Positions 1 to 5,424 of a stretch of DNA of 5,442 nt are shown piece after piece. Under the pieces are notes generated by a model. It was given only the letters and a program-made list of their open reading frames with translations, did no database searches and was not told the origin of the DNA. The translations under genes were made by a program, and so were the position numbers. Origin of the DNA: Clostridia bacterium (lineage in GTDB: Bacteria; Bacillota; Clostridia; Monoglobales; Monoglobaceae); contig CAAGHZ010000061.1 in assembly GCA_900769795.1 (NCBI GenBank), positions 1-5,442 on the forward strand. The letters are read 5' to 3'. How positions within the stretch are numbered: position 1 is the first letter of the stretch; every line of letters begins with the position of its first letter.

Positions 1-19
1 ACGTGTGCTCTTCCGATCT
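1..19. other. Illumina TruSeq adapter remnant (left end)
   Basis: The first 19 bases, ACGTGTGCTCTTCCGATCT, are the 3' end of the standard TruSeq read-2 adapter. The same adapter, reverse complemented, ends the contig at 5425-5442. The bases are not genomic. They supply a false GTG start and five false codons in the frame of the first gene. Confidence 0.97.
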
Positions 20-268
20 CTTAAAAATGTAAGAATCAAGGGTCTTATGACAATATCTGTCCGTGGGATGACTTACGAAGAAAATTACAAAGTGTTTTCT
101 TGTCTTAAGGAACTTGCAGAAAAGATAAGAACTCAAAACATAGACGGTGTCCTGATGGAAGAGTTGTCTATGGGGATGACTCATGATATGGATGCGGCAA
201 TTGCAGCAGGTGCAACAATCGTGCGGGTAGGAACAGCAATTTTTGGTGCACGGGACAGTATACAATAA
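20..268 (+). CDS. ylmE: YggS/YlmE family PLP-binding protein, C-terminal fragment
   Basis: This is the last 82 residues of a YggS/YlmE/PLPBP protein, a single-domain TIM-barrel protein of about 225-230 residues that binds pyridoxal 5'-phosphate and helps keep PLP and amino acid pools in balance; no clear catalytic activity is known for the family. The fragment shows the family's C-terminal signatures: a GLMT strand, the helix containing FSCLKELAEKI, the phosphate-binding ELSMGMTHD loop, and the closing GATIVRVGTAIFG strand and loop. The PLP-binding lysine lies in the missing N-terminal part. The reading frame runs into the adapter at base 19, so the truncation is an assembly end. In B. subtilis ylmE precedes sepF, as here. 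The gene ends with TAA, two bases before the predicted sepF -35 box. Confidence 0.93.
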   Translation, partial: LKNVRIKGLMTISVRGMTYEENYKVFSCLKELAEKIRTQNIDGVLMEELSMGMTHDMDAAIAAGATIVRVGTAIFGARDSIQ

Positions 269-270
269 TT

Positions 271-298
271 TTGATAAGTATTAAACTCAATATATAAT
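271..298 (+). promoter_or_regulatory. Predicted sigma-A promoter for sepF
   Basis: A -35 box TTGATA (271-276, one mismatch to TTGACA) and a perfect -10 box TATAAT (293-298) are separated by 16 bp, in the 53-bp gap between ylmE and sepF. Transcription would start near 305, only about 17 nt before the sepF ATG, so the ribosome binding site (about 306-313) would sit at the very 5' end of the mRNA. This suggests sepF-ylmH-divIVA can be transcribed independently of ylmE. It is a prediction from consensus match and spacing only. Confidence 0.6.
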
Positions 299-321
299 AA
301 AGATGAAAAGGGGATATAAAA

Positions 322-762
322 ATGAGTAACTTTATGAACAAAATGCTTAACATTGTAGGTTTTGGCGGAGAAGAGTACGAGGAAGATATTTACGAAGAAG
401 ATACCACTCTTGATTATGAGCCTTCTGTTTTTGAAAGACTTAATGACAGAAGAAATAGCAAGGTTGTAAAAATACATAACTCATCTGCACAGATGAGAGT
501 GGTTGTGATTCAGCCCGAATCTTTTGAGGAGGCACGCGACATCACAAATCACTTAAAGAGCAGAAAACCGATTGTTGTAAATCTTGAATCTGTTGAAAAA
601 CAGGTTGCGCGCAGAATAATCGACTTTTTAAGTGGTGCAGTTTTTGCACTTGACGGAGATATTCAGAAGGTATCAAACGGTATCTTTGTTATTGCACCTA
701 ACAATGTTGATATTATGAGCGATGTAATAAAGAACGAAACAAGAACTTTCCCCTGGAGCTAA
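322..762 (+). CDS. sepF: Cell division protein SepF
   Basis: The product is 146 residues, close to the 152 of B. subtilis SepF. SepF tethers FtsZ to the membrane and organises FtsZ filaments at the septum, overlapping in function with FtsA. Residues 1-14 (MSNFMNKMLNIVGF) form the expected amphipathic membrane-targeting helix. Residues 15-45 are an acidic, low-complexity linker. Residues from about 58 to 132 are the SepF core, with VVIQP, the SRKPIVVNLE strand, ARRIIDFLSG, VFALDGDIQKV and IAPNNVDI, all family hallmarks including the dimer-forming glycine-rich part. The ATG at 322 follows an AAAAGGGG ribosome binding site at good distance. Another in-frame ATG (334) would remove part of the membrane helix and is unlikely. 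ylmH starts 6 nt downstream; the ylmG (YggT) gene found between them in B. subtilis is missing. Confidence 0.96.
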   Translation: MSNFMNKMLNIVGFGGEEYEEDIYEEDTTLDYEPSVFERLNDRRNSKVVKIHNSSAQMRVVVIQPESFEEARDITNHLKSRKPIVVNLESVEKQVARRIIDFLSGAVFALDGDIQKVSNGIFVIAPNNVDIMSDVIKNETRTFPWS

Positions 763-768
763 TAGAGC

Positions 769-1527
769 ATGAATAACACCGATAAAGAGGATAAACTGAT
801 ATTGTCAAGAGCAGAGGATGCTGTCTTGATTTGCGAGAGAAAGTATCAGGTAAAGACGGTCGGCTTTCTGAATCCCCATCAAAGGGTTATAATTAAAAAA
901 AACATATATCCGCCTGTTGATGTAAAAGTTAGTTTTGAAGGTGGTTATGATGATGCAGAGCGTACGCTGATGGTGTGTACACCTGAGTATATAGATGTGG
1001 ATGTTGATGAGATTATCAAGGTCATAAAGGTGTCGGGCAGAGATGTTGCCGCACTTTCTCACAGAGATTACCTCGGTAGTCTTATGGGGCTTGGTATAAC
1101 GAGAGAAAACATCGGTGATATTATTGTGAGTGACAGTGGCTCGTACATTATTGTAAAGGCCGATATTGCAGAATATATTCTGAACAATATTGATAAAATT
1201 GGCAGACATGGTGTAAAAACCACAGTTTGCAAGTGCGCAGAGGTAGAGATCCCTAAGCCCAAAACAAAGGATGTAATCGGTACGGTTTCGTCACTGAGGT
1301 TGGATTCTGTTTTGTCAGTTGCGGCAGGGATATCGAGAAGTCGAGCAGCAGAACTTATAACTTCTGCGGCGGTCTCCCTTAACTTTGAGGTTTGTGAGTC
1401 TGTATCAGAAAAGGTTGCAGAAGGAGATCTTATATCTGTCAGAGGAATTGGCAGAATGAGGCTTGAGCGTGTTGGCAGTCTGACACGAAAAGGCAGAATT
1501 GGAATAACAGTTGCAAAGTTTGAATAA
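769..1527 (+). CDS. ylmH: YlmH family S4-domain RNA-binding protein
   Basis: At 252 residues this is close to B. subtilis YlmH (about 257). It has the two-part family layout: an N-terminal YlmH RNA-binding region with the characteristic HRDYLGSLMGLGI stretch (98-110) followed by TRENIGDI, and a C-terminal S4 domain (about 174-235) with LRLDSVLSVAAGISRSRAAELI-type helices (quoted in part) and the DLISVRGIGRMRL strand. Family members bind ribosomes or rRNA; in B. subtilis YlmH has been linked to ribosome-associated quality control of stalled large subunits, alongside RqcH/RqcP. Its role in the division cluster is unexplained. The ATG lies 6 nt after the sepF stop, and its GGAG ribosome binding site (755-758) is inside the sepF coding end, so translation is probably coupled to sepF. 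Confidence 0.92.
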   Translation: MNNTDKEDKLILSRAEDAVLICERKYQVKTVGFLNPHQRVIIKKNIYPPVDVKVSFEGGYDDAERTLMVCTPEYIDVDVDEIIKVIKVSGRDVAALSHRDYLGSLMGLGITRENIGDIIVSDSGSYIIVKADIAEYILNNIDKIGRHGVKTTVCKCAEVEIPKPKTKDVIGTVSSLRLDSVLSVAAGISRSRAAELITSAAVSLNFEVCESVSEKVAEGDLISVRGIGRMRLERVGSLTRKGRIGITVAKFE

Positions 1528-1540
1528 AAAGAGATGCGAC

Positions 1541-1548
1541 GAGGTGAT
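1541..1548 (+). promoter_or_regulatory. Strong ribosome binding site that fixes the divIVA start
   Basis: GAGGTGAT is an 8-base match to the extended Shine-Dalgarno consensus (AAGGAGGTGATC). It lies 6 nt before a GTG at 1555. It would fall inside the coding region if the upstream ATG at 1534 were used, and that ATG has only a weak purine run directly abutting it. Confidence 0.8.
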
Positions 1549-1554
1549 GACAAG

Positions 1555-2028
1555 GTGATTACGCCAAAGGATATAGAGAACAAAATGTTTAAGGTATCCT
1601 TCAGAGGATACAACACAGACGAGGTAGATGATTTTCTGCAGGAGATTTGCGACAGTTACCTTGAAATATACATAGAAAATAAAAAGTTGAGAGAGCAGAT
1701 GTTGTCAGCAAGGGATGAGACCAGGCCTCTTGCTTATACAAAGGTGGCGGACAAACAAAGTGAGCGCGCGAAAGAAACCGAAGAAGCTTTGAAAGAAGCA
1801 AAGTACGCGATAGAAAAGACAGAGAGCGTAGCAAAAGAGGTTGTTGACAAGGTAAGCAAAAAACTCGACGAAAACGCCCGTAAACTTTTGGATATGCATA
1901 GTGATATTCTCAAATATAAAGAAGAAATTGAATCATATCTTGCATCAAAAGAAAATGAGGACACGGAAAAGATAACCAATCCTTGTGAGAACACAGAAAG
2001 AATACCTTGTGCAGAGATTAAAGAATGA
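1555..2028 (+). CDS. divIVA: DivIVA family septum/pole scaffold protein
   Basis: This is a 157-residue DivIVA-family coiled-coil protein that recognises curved membrane at division sites and poles and recruits partners (Min system, wall synthesis). The start is taken as GTG 1555 because the product then begins (M)ITPKDIENKMFKVSFRGY, aligning with the B. subtilis N-terminus, and because of the ribosome binding site at 1541-1548; starting at ATG 1534 would add seven residues not seen in the family. F16 and R17 in the SFRGY loop correspond to the membrane-inserting F17/R18 of B. subtilis. DEVDDFL and a first coiled coil follow (about 23-50). After a linker, a second long, charged coiled coil spans about 68-128, then a polar tail with two short NPC/IPC segments. 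It starts 27 nt after ylmH and is followed by a terminator rather than ileS. Confidence 0.93.
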   Translation: MITPKDIENKMFKVSFRGYNTDEVDDFLQEICDSYLEIYIENKKLREQMLSARDETRPLAYTKVADKQSERAKETEEALKEAKYAIEKTESVAKEVVDKVSKKLDENARKLLDMHSDILKYKEEIESYLASKENEDTEKITNPCENTERIPCAEIKE

Positions 2029-2045
2029 GCAAAATATAAACTGAT

Positions 2046-2071
2046 AGGAACGGAAGAATCCGTTCCTTTTT
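2046..2071 (+). terminator. Intrinsic terminator after divIVA
   Basis: A perfect 8-bp stem, GGAACGGA (2047-2054) with TCCGTTCC (2059-2066), closed by an AGAA loop and followed by TTTTT (2067-2071). A2046 and T2067 can add a ninth pair. It lies 18 nt after the divIVA stop and separates the division cluster from lspA. Confidence 0.9.
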
Positions 2072-2107
2072 GCCCTTTGAATAATAGAAAAAAAGAGGTA
2101 ATGTAAA

Positions 2108-2596
2108 ATGATATATATAATTGTTGCGATAATGGTTATTGCTGCAGATATTATCACTAAAATAATAGCAGAGAATTCCCTGATGCCTGTGGGGACAATC
2201 CCGATAATAAAAGATATAATTCATCTTACATACGTAGAAAACAGAGGCATTGCTTTTGGTATGTTCAGCGGCGGTAGAATTATTTTTATAATTGTATCTC
2301 TTTTTGTCCTTGCGATTTTGGGGGTTGTAATATATAAAGAAAAAGAGGAACTGAGATCAAGGTGGATGAAGACAGGAGGCGTCCTTATATTTGGTGGGGC
2401 GATAGGAAATCTTATTGAGAGAATATACAAAGGATATGTTGTTGATTTTATAGATTTCAGAATTATAGATTTTCCTGTTTTTAACATTGCGGATATTGCA
2501 GTATGTACCGGGGCAGCACTTCTTGTTATACATTTTCTTTTCACAGAAGATAAGGTTTCAGAGACAACCGAAACGGAGGAGAACGACAATGAATGA
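2108..2596 (+). CDS. lspA: Lipoprotein signal peptidase (signal peptidase II)
   Basis: LspA is the integral membrane aspartyl protease that removes the signal peptide of prolipoproteins after diacylglyceryl transfer to the lipobox cysteine. The product is 162 residues with four hydrophobic segments (about 1-20, 57-77, 88-103, 128-147). Family motifs are present: D14 and TK in the first helix; VENRGIAFG (43-51, the N-x-G-x-AF box); GGAIGNLIER (96-105); VVDFID with catalytic D113; and FPVFNIADI with catalytic D129. The C-terminus is an acidic tail. The ATG at 2108 has GAGGT at 2095-2099, and an out-of-use ATG directly upstream (2101) is followed at once by TAA. No convincing promoter is seen between the divIVA terminator and this start, so expression may rely on read-through or a weak AATAAT-type -10 (2080-2085). 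It overlaps the next gene by 8 nt. Confidence 0.96.
   Translation: MIYIIVAIMVIAADIITKIIAENSLMPVGTIPIIKDIIHLTYVENRGIAFGMFSGGRIIFIIVSLFVLAILGVVIYKEKEELRSRWMKTGGVLIFGGAIGNLIERIYKGYVVDFIDFRIIDFPVFNIADIAVCTGAALLVIHFLFTEDKVSETTETEENDNE
2575..2581 (+). promoter_or_regulatory. Ribosome binding site of rluD, inside lspA
   Basis: GGAGGAG lies 7 nt before the ATG at 2589, within the last codons of lspA. It decides the rluD start against the in-frame ATG 102 nt further upstream (2487) and points to translational coupling. Confidence 0.8.
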
Positions 2597-3512
2597 GGAG
2601 GTTCGTCTTGTTGTTGAAGCAGAAGAAGCCCTATGCCGTATAGATAAATTACTCAGTGATAAAATTGATGGTTTTACAAGGTCGCATATTCAGAAACTGA
2701 TTGAAGAAGGAAACATTCTTGTTTCGGGAGAGAAGGTCAAGACAAACTATAAGGTAAAGGCAGGAGATGAAATAAGCGTTGTAGTCCCTGACCTTAAGGA
2801 ACCGGAAATTCTGCCTGAAAACATCCCTGTAAAAATTGTGTACGAAGACGATGATATGTTGGTTGTTGATAAAGCACAGGGGATGGTTGTTCATCCGGCT
2901 GTGGGAAACTACACAGGGACACTTGTAAACGCCCTTTTGTTTCATTGCGGAGATTCTTTGTCCGGAATAAATGGAGAAAAACGCCCGGGTATACTTCACA
3001 GAATTGACAAGGATACCAGCGGACTTCTGATGGTGGCGAAAAGTGACAGAGCACATCTGGCCCTATCGGAACAAATAAAAGAGCATAGCCTGACAAGGGC
3101 GTACAAGGCGCTGGTTCACGGTGGGTTTTCTGCAGACAGCGGAACCATCGATGCGCCAATCGGCAGACACCCTGTAGACCGCAAGAGAATGGCGATTACA
3201 GAACGTGGCTCTAAAGAGGCGGTTACCCATTATAATGTTCTTGAGAGGTTTGGAAAATACACATTTATAGAATGTGTTTTGGAGACAGGGCGTACTCATC
3301 AGATAAGAGTACATATGTCAAGCAAAGGTCATCCGATTGTGGGAGATAAGACCTATGGGGCAAAAAAAGAAGAGTTCAATCTTGACGGTCAGTTGCTTCA
3401 TGCTTATAAAATAGGATTTATCCACCCCGTTAGTGATGAATATATGGAGTTTACATCTCAGTTGCCTGATTATTATGAAAATGTTTTAAAATTTTTGAGA
3501 GAAAAACAGTGA
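2589..3512 (+). CDS. rluD: RluA/RluD family 23S rRNA pseudouridine synthase
   Basis: The 307-residue product matches the family length and layout (B. subtilis YlyB and E. coli RluD are similar). These enzymes isomerise specific uridines in 23S rRNA to pseudouridine. An N-terminal S4 RNA-binding domain spans about 17-67 (RIDKLLSD, RSHIQKLIEEGNILVSG). The catalytic domain has DDDMLVVDKAQGMVVHP (87-103), GILHRIDKDTSGLLMVAK (134-151) with catalytic D140, LTRAYKALVHG, and GRTHQIRVHM (234-243) with HPIVGD. The exact target uridine cannot be read from sequence; RluD-like is preferred because of the S4 domain and synteny with lspA. The chosen ATG gives a strong ribosome binding site and an 8-nt overlap with lspA; the longer frame from 2487 adds 34 basic, non-homologous residues. 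Confidence 0.94.
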   Translation: MNEEVRLVVEAEEALCRIDKLLSDKIDGFTRSHIQKLIEEGNILVSGEKVKTNYKVKAGDEISVVVPDLKEPEILPENIPVKIVYEDDDMLVVDKAQGMVVHPAVGNYTGTLVNALLFHCGDSLSGINGEKRPGILHRIDKDTSGLLMVAKSDRAHLALSEQIKEHSLTRAYKALVHGGFSADSGTIDAPIGRHPVDRKRMAITERGSKEAVTHYNVLERFGKYTFIECVLETGRTHQIRVHMSSKGHPIVGDKTYGAKKEEFNLDGQLLHAYKIGFIHPVSDEYMEFTSQLPDYYENVLKFLREKQ

Positions 3513-3531
3513 AAATTGGGGGTTGTTGTAA

Positions 3532-4848
3532 ATGAAAAAGCTAATCGGGATAATTGTCAGTTTTTGTATAATTGTGTCTTTTGGCGGATGTCTCGTATAT
3601 GCAGACGAAGTAAGCGGCAAGACAGAGGAAACTGTTGCGGATAATGAGGTAGTTGAAATTCTTGAAGAAACCGCCCAAGCAGAGAGTGAAGTGTCGGAAG
3701 GAGAGAATACCCCCGCGAATCGTGTTGTATATGTAAATATCACGATGCTCCCACGCATGATAGTGACTGACTCTGTTGCTGTAATAGAACTTTACAATGA
3801 TAATGGCACAAAAATTGGAGAGGCAGAGGAATGGGTAGGCGGAATAACCGAGAAGCTTGAGCTCAAGTTTGATGTGCCCCCGATAAAGGCGGGAGATAAG
3901 TTTGTCCTTAAGTTAAAGAGAGGCCTTTCTTATCTTAAATATAATGACAAGGTATATGCACAGGGAGAGGGTATAACCCTTGAAGCATACGAATATAAGG
4001 TGGAGGACGGAAACGAGGGTGTCGTTGCTACGTTTGAACTCGACGGATGTCCTTTCTATGAGCATGCAATAGTTATGTATGTAGAGAATAATATTATGAA
4101 CCTTTATCCGAGAGCAAGGCTTATTGATGATGTAACAATGGTGCCTGTAAGAGCGGTAGCAGAGGCTATGGGTGTAAAGGTAAGATATGATGAGGTATAT
4201 AATAGTGTTGTATGTTCTCTTGGAGAAGAAGAGGCGATATTTAATATTGATACAACATATGCAACAATATTTGGCAAGGACATAAATCTTCAGAGAAAAT
4301 GCGAGATGATAGATGACACTGCATTTGTGCCTGTACGGGCTCTGGCAGATACGTTTGGAGCAGAGATAGAGACCTTTGATTTTGGCGATCATATAGATGT
4401 ATGTATCGGTAAGTCTCAGATGATTTATGATTATATGCAGAACTTCCCTGTAAATAAATGGAATATGTCAAGCAAGACCCGTTATCTTGTGTGGGTTGAC
4501 AAGTCTGATTACACTGTCAAAGTTTATACAGGTTTAAAGAACAAGTGGGTTGAGGAGAAGAATTTTCCATGTGCCATAGGTGCACCGTCATCGCCGACGA
4601 TCACAGGTACATACGAGTATCAGTACAGAATGGAGGCGTGGCATTATGACGGGTATTATGTTGGTCCATGTCTTGTCTTTTATGGCAACTATGCCCTTCA
4701 TTCAACGCTTATAGGTTACAACGGAAGTCCGTTTGATGACAGAACGGGAGTTATGATTTCTCACGGATGTGTAAGGCTACATAAGGCGGATATAGACTGG
4801 CTTGATGAAAATCTGCCCGTTGGAAGCAGAATTTATATAACAGAATAA
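3532..4848 (+). CDS. Secreted L,D-transpeptidase with copper amine oxidase N-like domain
   Basis: The product is 438 residues and exported. Residues 1-24 form a signal peptide (KK, hydrophobic core); cleavage could be by signal peptidase I after VYA (22-24), or at C20 by LspA, since SFGGC fits a permissive lipobox. Residues 27-62 are an acidic linker. Residues 63-175 are a strand-rich region I do not recognise. Residues about 178-294 resemble the copper amine oxidase N-terminal domain (a binding module common in clostridial surface proteins, not an oxidase), with two copies of an IDD...VPVRA...G motif (198-214 and 260-276). Residues about 316-437 are a YkuD domain with H390 and the catalytic SHGCVRL box (C413). 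YkuD enzymes make 3-3 peptidoglycan cross-links or attach proteins to wall peptides. It follows rluD by 19 nt with a GGGGG ribosome binding site (3518-3522), and ends at a terminator. Confidence 0.9.
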   Translation: MKKLIGIIVSFCIIVSFGGCLVYADEVSGKTEETVADNEVVEILEETAQAESEVSEGENTPANRVVYVNITMLPRMIVTDSVAVIELYNDNGTKIGEAEEWVGGITEKLELKFDVPPIKAGDKFVLKLKRGLSYLKYNDKVYAQGEGITLEAYEYKVEDGNEGVVATFELDGCPFYEHAIVMYVENNIMNLYPRARLIDDVTMVPVRAVAEAMGVKVRYDEVYNSVVCSLGEEEAIFNIDTTYATIFGKDINLQRKCEMIDDTAFVPVRALADTFGAEIETFDFGDHIDVCIGKSQMIYDYMQNFPVNKWNMSSKTRYLVWVDKSDYTVKVYTGLKNKWVEEKNFPCAIGAPSSPTITGTYEYQYRMEAWHYDGYYVGPCLVFYGNYALHSTLIGYNGSPFDDRTGVMISHGCVRLHKADIDWLDENLPVGSRIYITE

Positions 4849-4859
4849 AAAGAGGAAAC

Positions 4860-4904
4860 AATCCCTCAGTCACTGCGTGACAGCTCCCTTTGCACAAGGG
4901 AGCC
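4860..4904 (+). repeat. Two-hairpin intergenic repeat element (REP/MITE-like)
   Basis: Two adjacent palindromes: GTCAC-TGC-GTGAC (4869-4881) and GCTCCCTT-TGCAC-AAGGGAGC (4883-4903), preceded by AATCCCTCA. From memory, near-identical elements (a CCCTCAGTCAC half followed by a CTCCCTT...AAGGGAG half) are scattered in intergenic regions of gut Clostridia. There is only one copy in this window, so its repetitive nature is recalled rather than shown here. Confidence 0.6.
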
Positions 4905-4910
4905 TTTTTT
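4883..4910 (+). terminator. Intrinsic terminator after the L,D-transpeptidase gene
   Basis: An 8-bp perfect GC-rich stem (4883-4890 with 4896-4903), 5-nt loop, one C and then six T (4905-4910). It lies 34 nt after the stop codon of the L,D-transpeptidase and is formed by the second hairpin of the repeat element. It should end the lspA-rluD-ldt transcript and insulate pyrB. Confidence 0.82.
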
Positions 4911-4953
4911 GTTGAGAAATATAAAAATTTTTATCAAAATTAGACATTTTTTA

Positions 4954-4982
4954 TAGACAAGCCCTGACTCTTGTGTTATGAT
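4954..4982 (+). promoter_or_regulatory. Predicted sigma-A promoter of pyrB
   Basis: The -35 box TAGACA (4954-4959, one mismatch) and -10 box TATGAT (4977-4982, one mismatch) are 17 bp apart, with a TG one base upstream of the -10 (extended -10). Upstream DNA is very AT-rich and includes a 14-bp perfect palindrome ATAAAAATTTTTAT (4921-4934), which could act as an UP element. Transcription would start near 4989, giving a leader of about 31 nt with a purine-rich ribosome binding site (GGAAAGAGAGG, 5001-5011). Confidence 0.7.
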
Positions 4983-5020
4983 ATATAGTTAGATAAGTAT
5001 GGAAAGAGAGGCAAAGGTAT

Positions 5021-5424
5021 ATGAAACATTTGCTTGGAATGAAAGAATTATCTGCCGAGGAGATTATAAGTATTCTTGACAGGGCAGAGACTATGAAGAA
5101 AGATGTGCTCGAGGGCAGCAAAAAGGATAACTGCCTCAGTGGTAAGAGTATAATCACTCTGTTTTATGAAAACAGTACAAGGACACGCTTGTCCTTTGAA
5201 CTTGCATCTAAGTATCTTGGTGCAACAGCGGCAAACATTACTGCATCAGGCAGTAGCGTCGCAAAGGGCGAAACATTGGAAGATACAGGCAAAACTATAG
5301 ACGAGATGGGTGCGGATGTGGTAATTGTCCGCCACAGTGCATCAGGTGCACCACACTTGCTCTCTAAGTATACAAATGCGTCTATTGTTAACGCAGGAGA
5401 CGGTATGAACGAGCATCCGACTCA
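5021..5424 (+). CDS. pyrB: Aspartate carbamoyltransferase catalytic subunit, N-terminal part
   Basis: PyrB condenses carbamoyl phosphate with L-aspartate to N-carbamoyl-L-aspartate, the first committed step of pyrimidine synthesis. The first 135 of about 305 residues are present, covering almost all of the carbamoyl phosphate domain. Visible motifs are FYENSTRTRLSFE with the phosphate-binding STRTR (52-56), the mobile loop ASGSSVAKGETLEDT with S79 and K82, VIVRH with R104/H105, and NAGDGMNEHPTQ ending in HPTQ (132-135; the E. coli H134 region). The next codons, GAT CGG, are adapter, where the family would have ALLD. The start ATG 5021 gives the usual MKHLLGM N-terminus. No regulatory subunit gene can be seen because the contig ends. 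The gene has its own promoter and is separated from the upstream operon by a terminator. Confidence 0.96.

Noticed and set aside
5..19. GTG start and first five codons of the leftmost open frame
   Set aside because: These bases are adapter, not genome; the gene is a C-terminal fragment with no start in the window.
1068..1616. 182-codon minus-strand open frame opposite ylmH
   Set aside because: Shadow of a clear plus-strand gene; serine/leucine/isoleucine-rich composition, no recognisable motif, and it crosses the ylmH-divIVA junction.
2487..2588. Longer rluD reading frame starting at ATG 2487
   Set aside because: It would overlap lspA by 110 nt, lacks a ribosome binding site, and adds 34 basic residues unlike the family; ATG 2589 has GGAGGAG at 7 nt.
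3913..4392. 159-codon minus-strand open frame opposite the L,D-transpeptidase gene
   Set aside because: Composition rich in Cys, Tyr, Ile and His, typical of antisense translation; it lies within the plus-strand binding module, which has clear family motifs.
4065..4413. Copper amine oxidase enzyme activity
   Set aside because: Only the N-terminal-type module is present; there is no catalytic amine oxidase domain, and this module is common as a non-enzymatic part of clostridial surface proteins.
4983..5020. Riboswitch or attenuator in the pyrB leader
   Set aside because: The region after the inferred start is about 31 nt and shows no stable hairpin or T run.
4951..5157. 68-codon minus-strand open frame over the pyrB promoter and start
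   Set aside because: It covers the pyrB 5' end in antisense, has no motif, and the plus-strand PyrB match is unambiguous.
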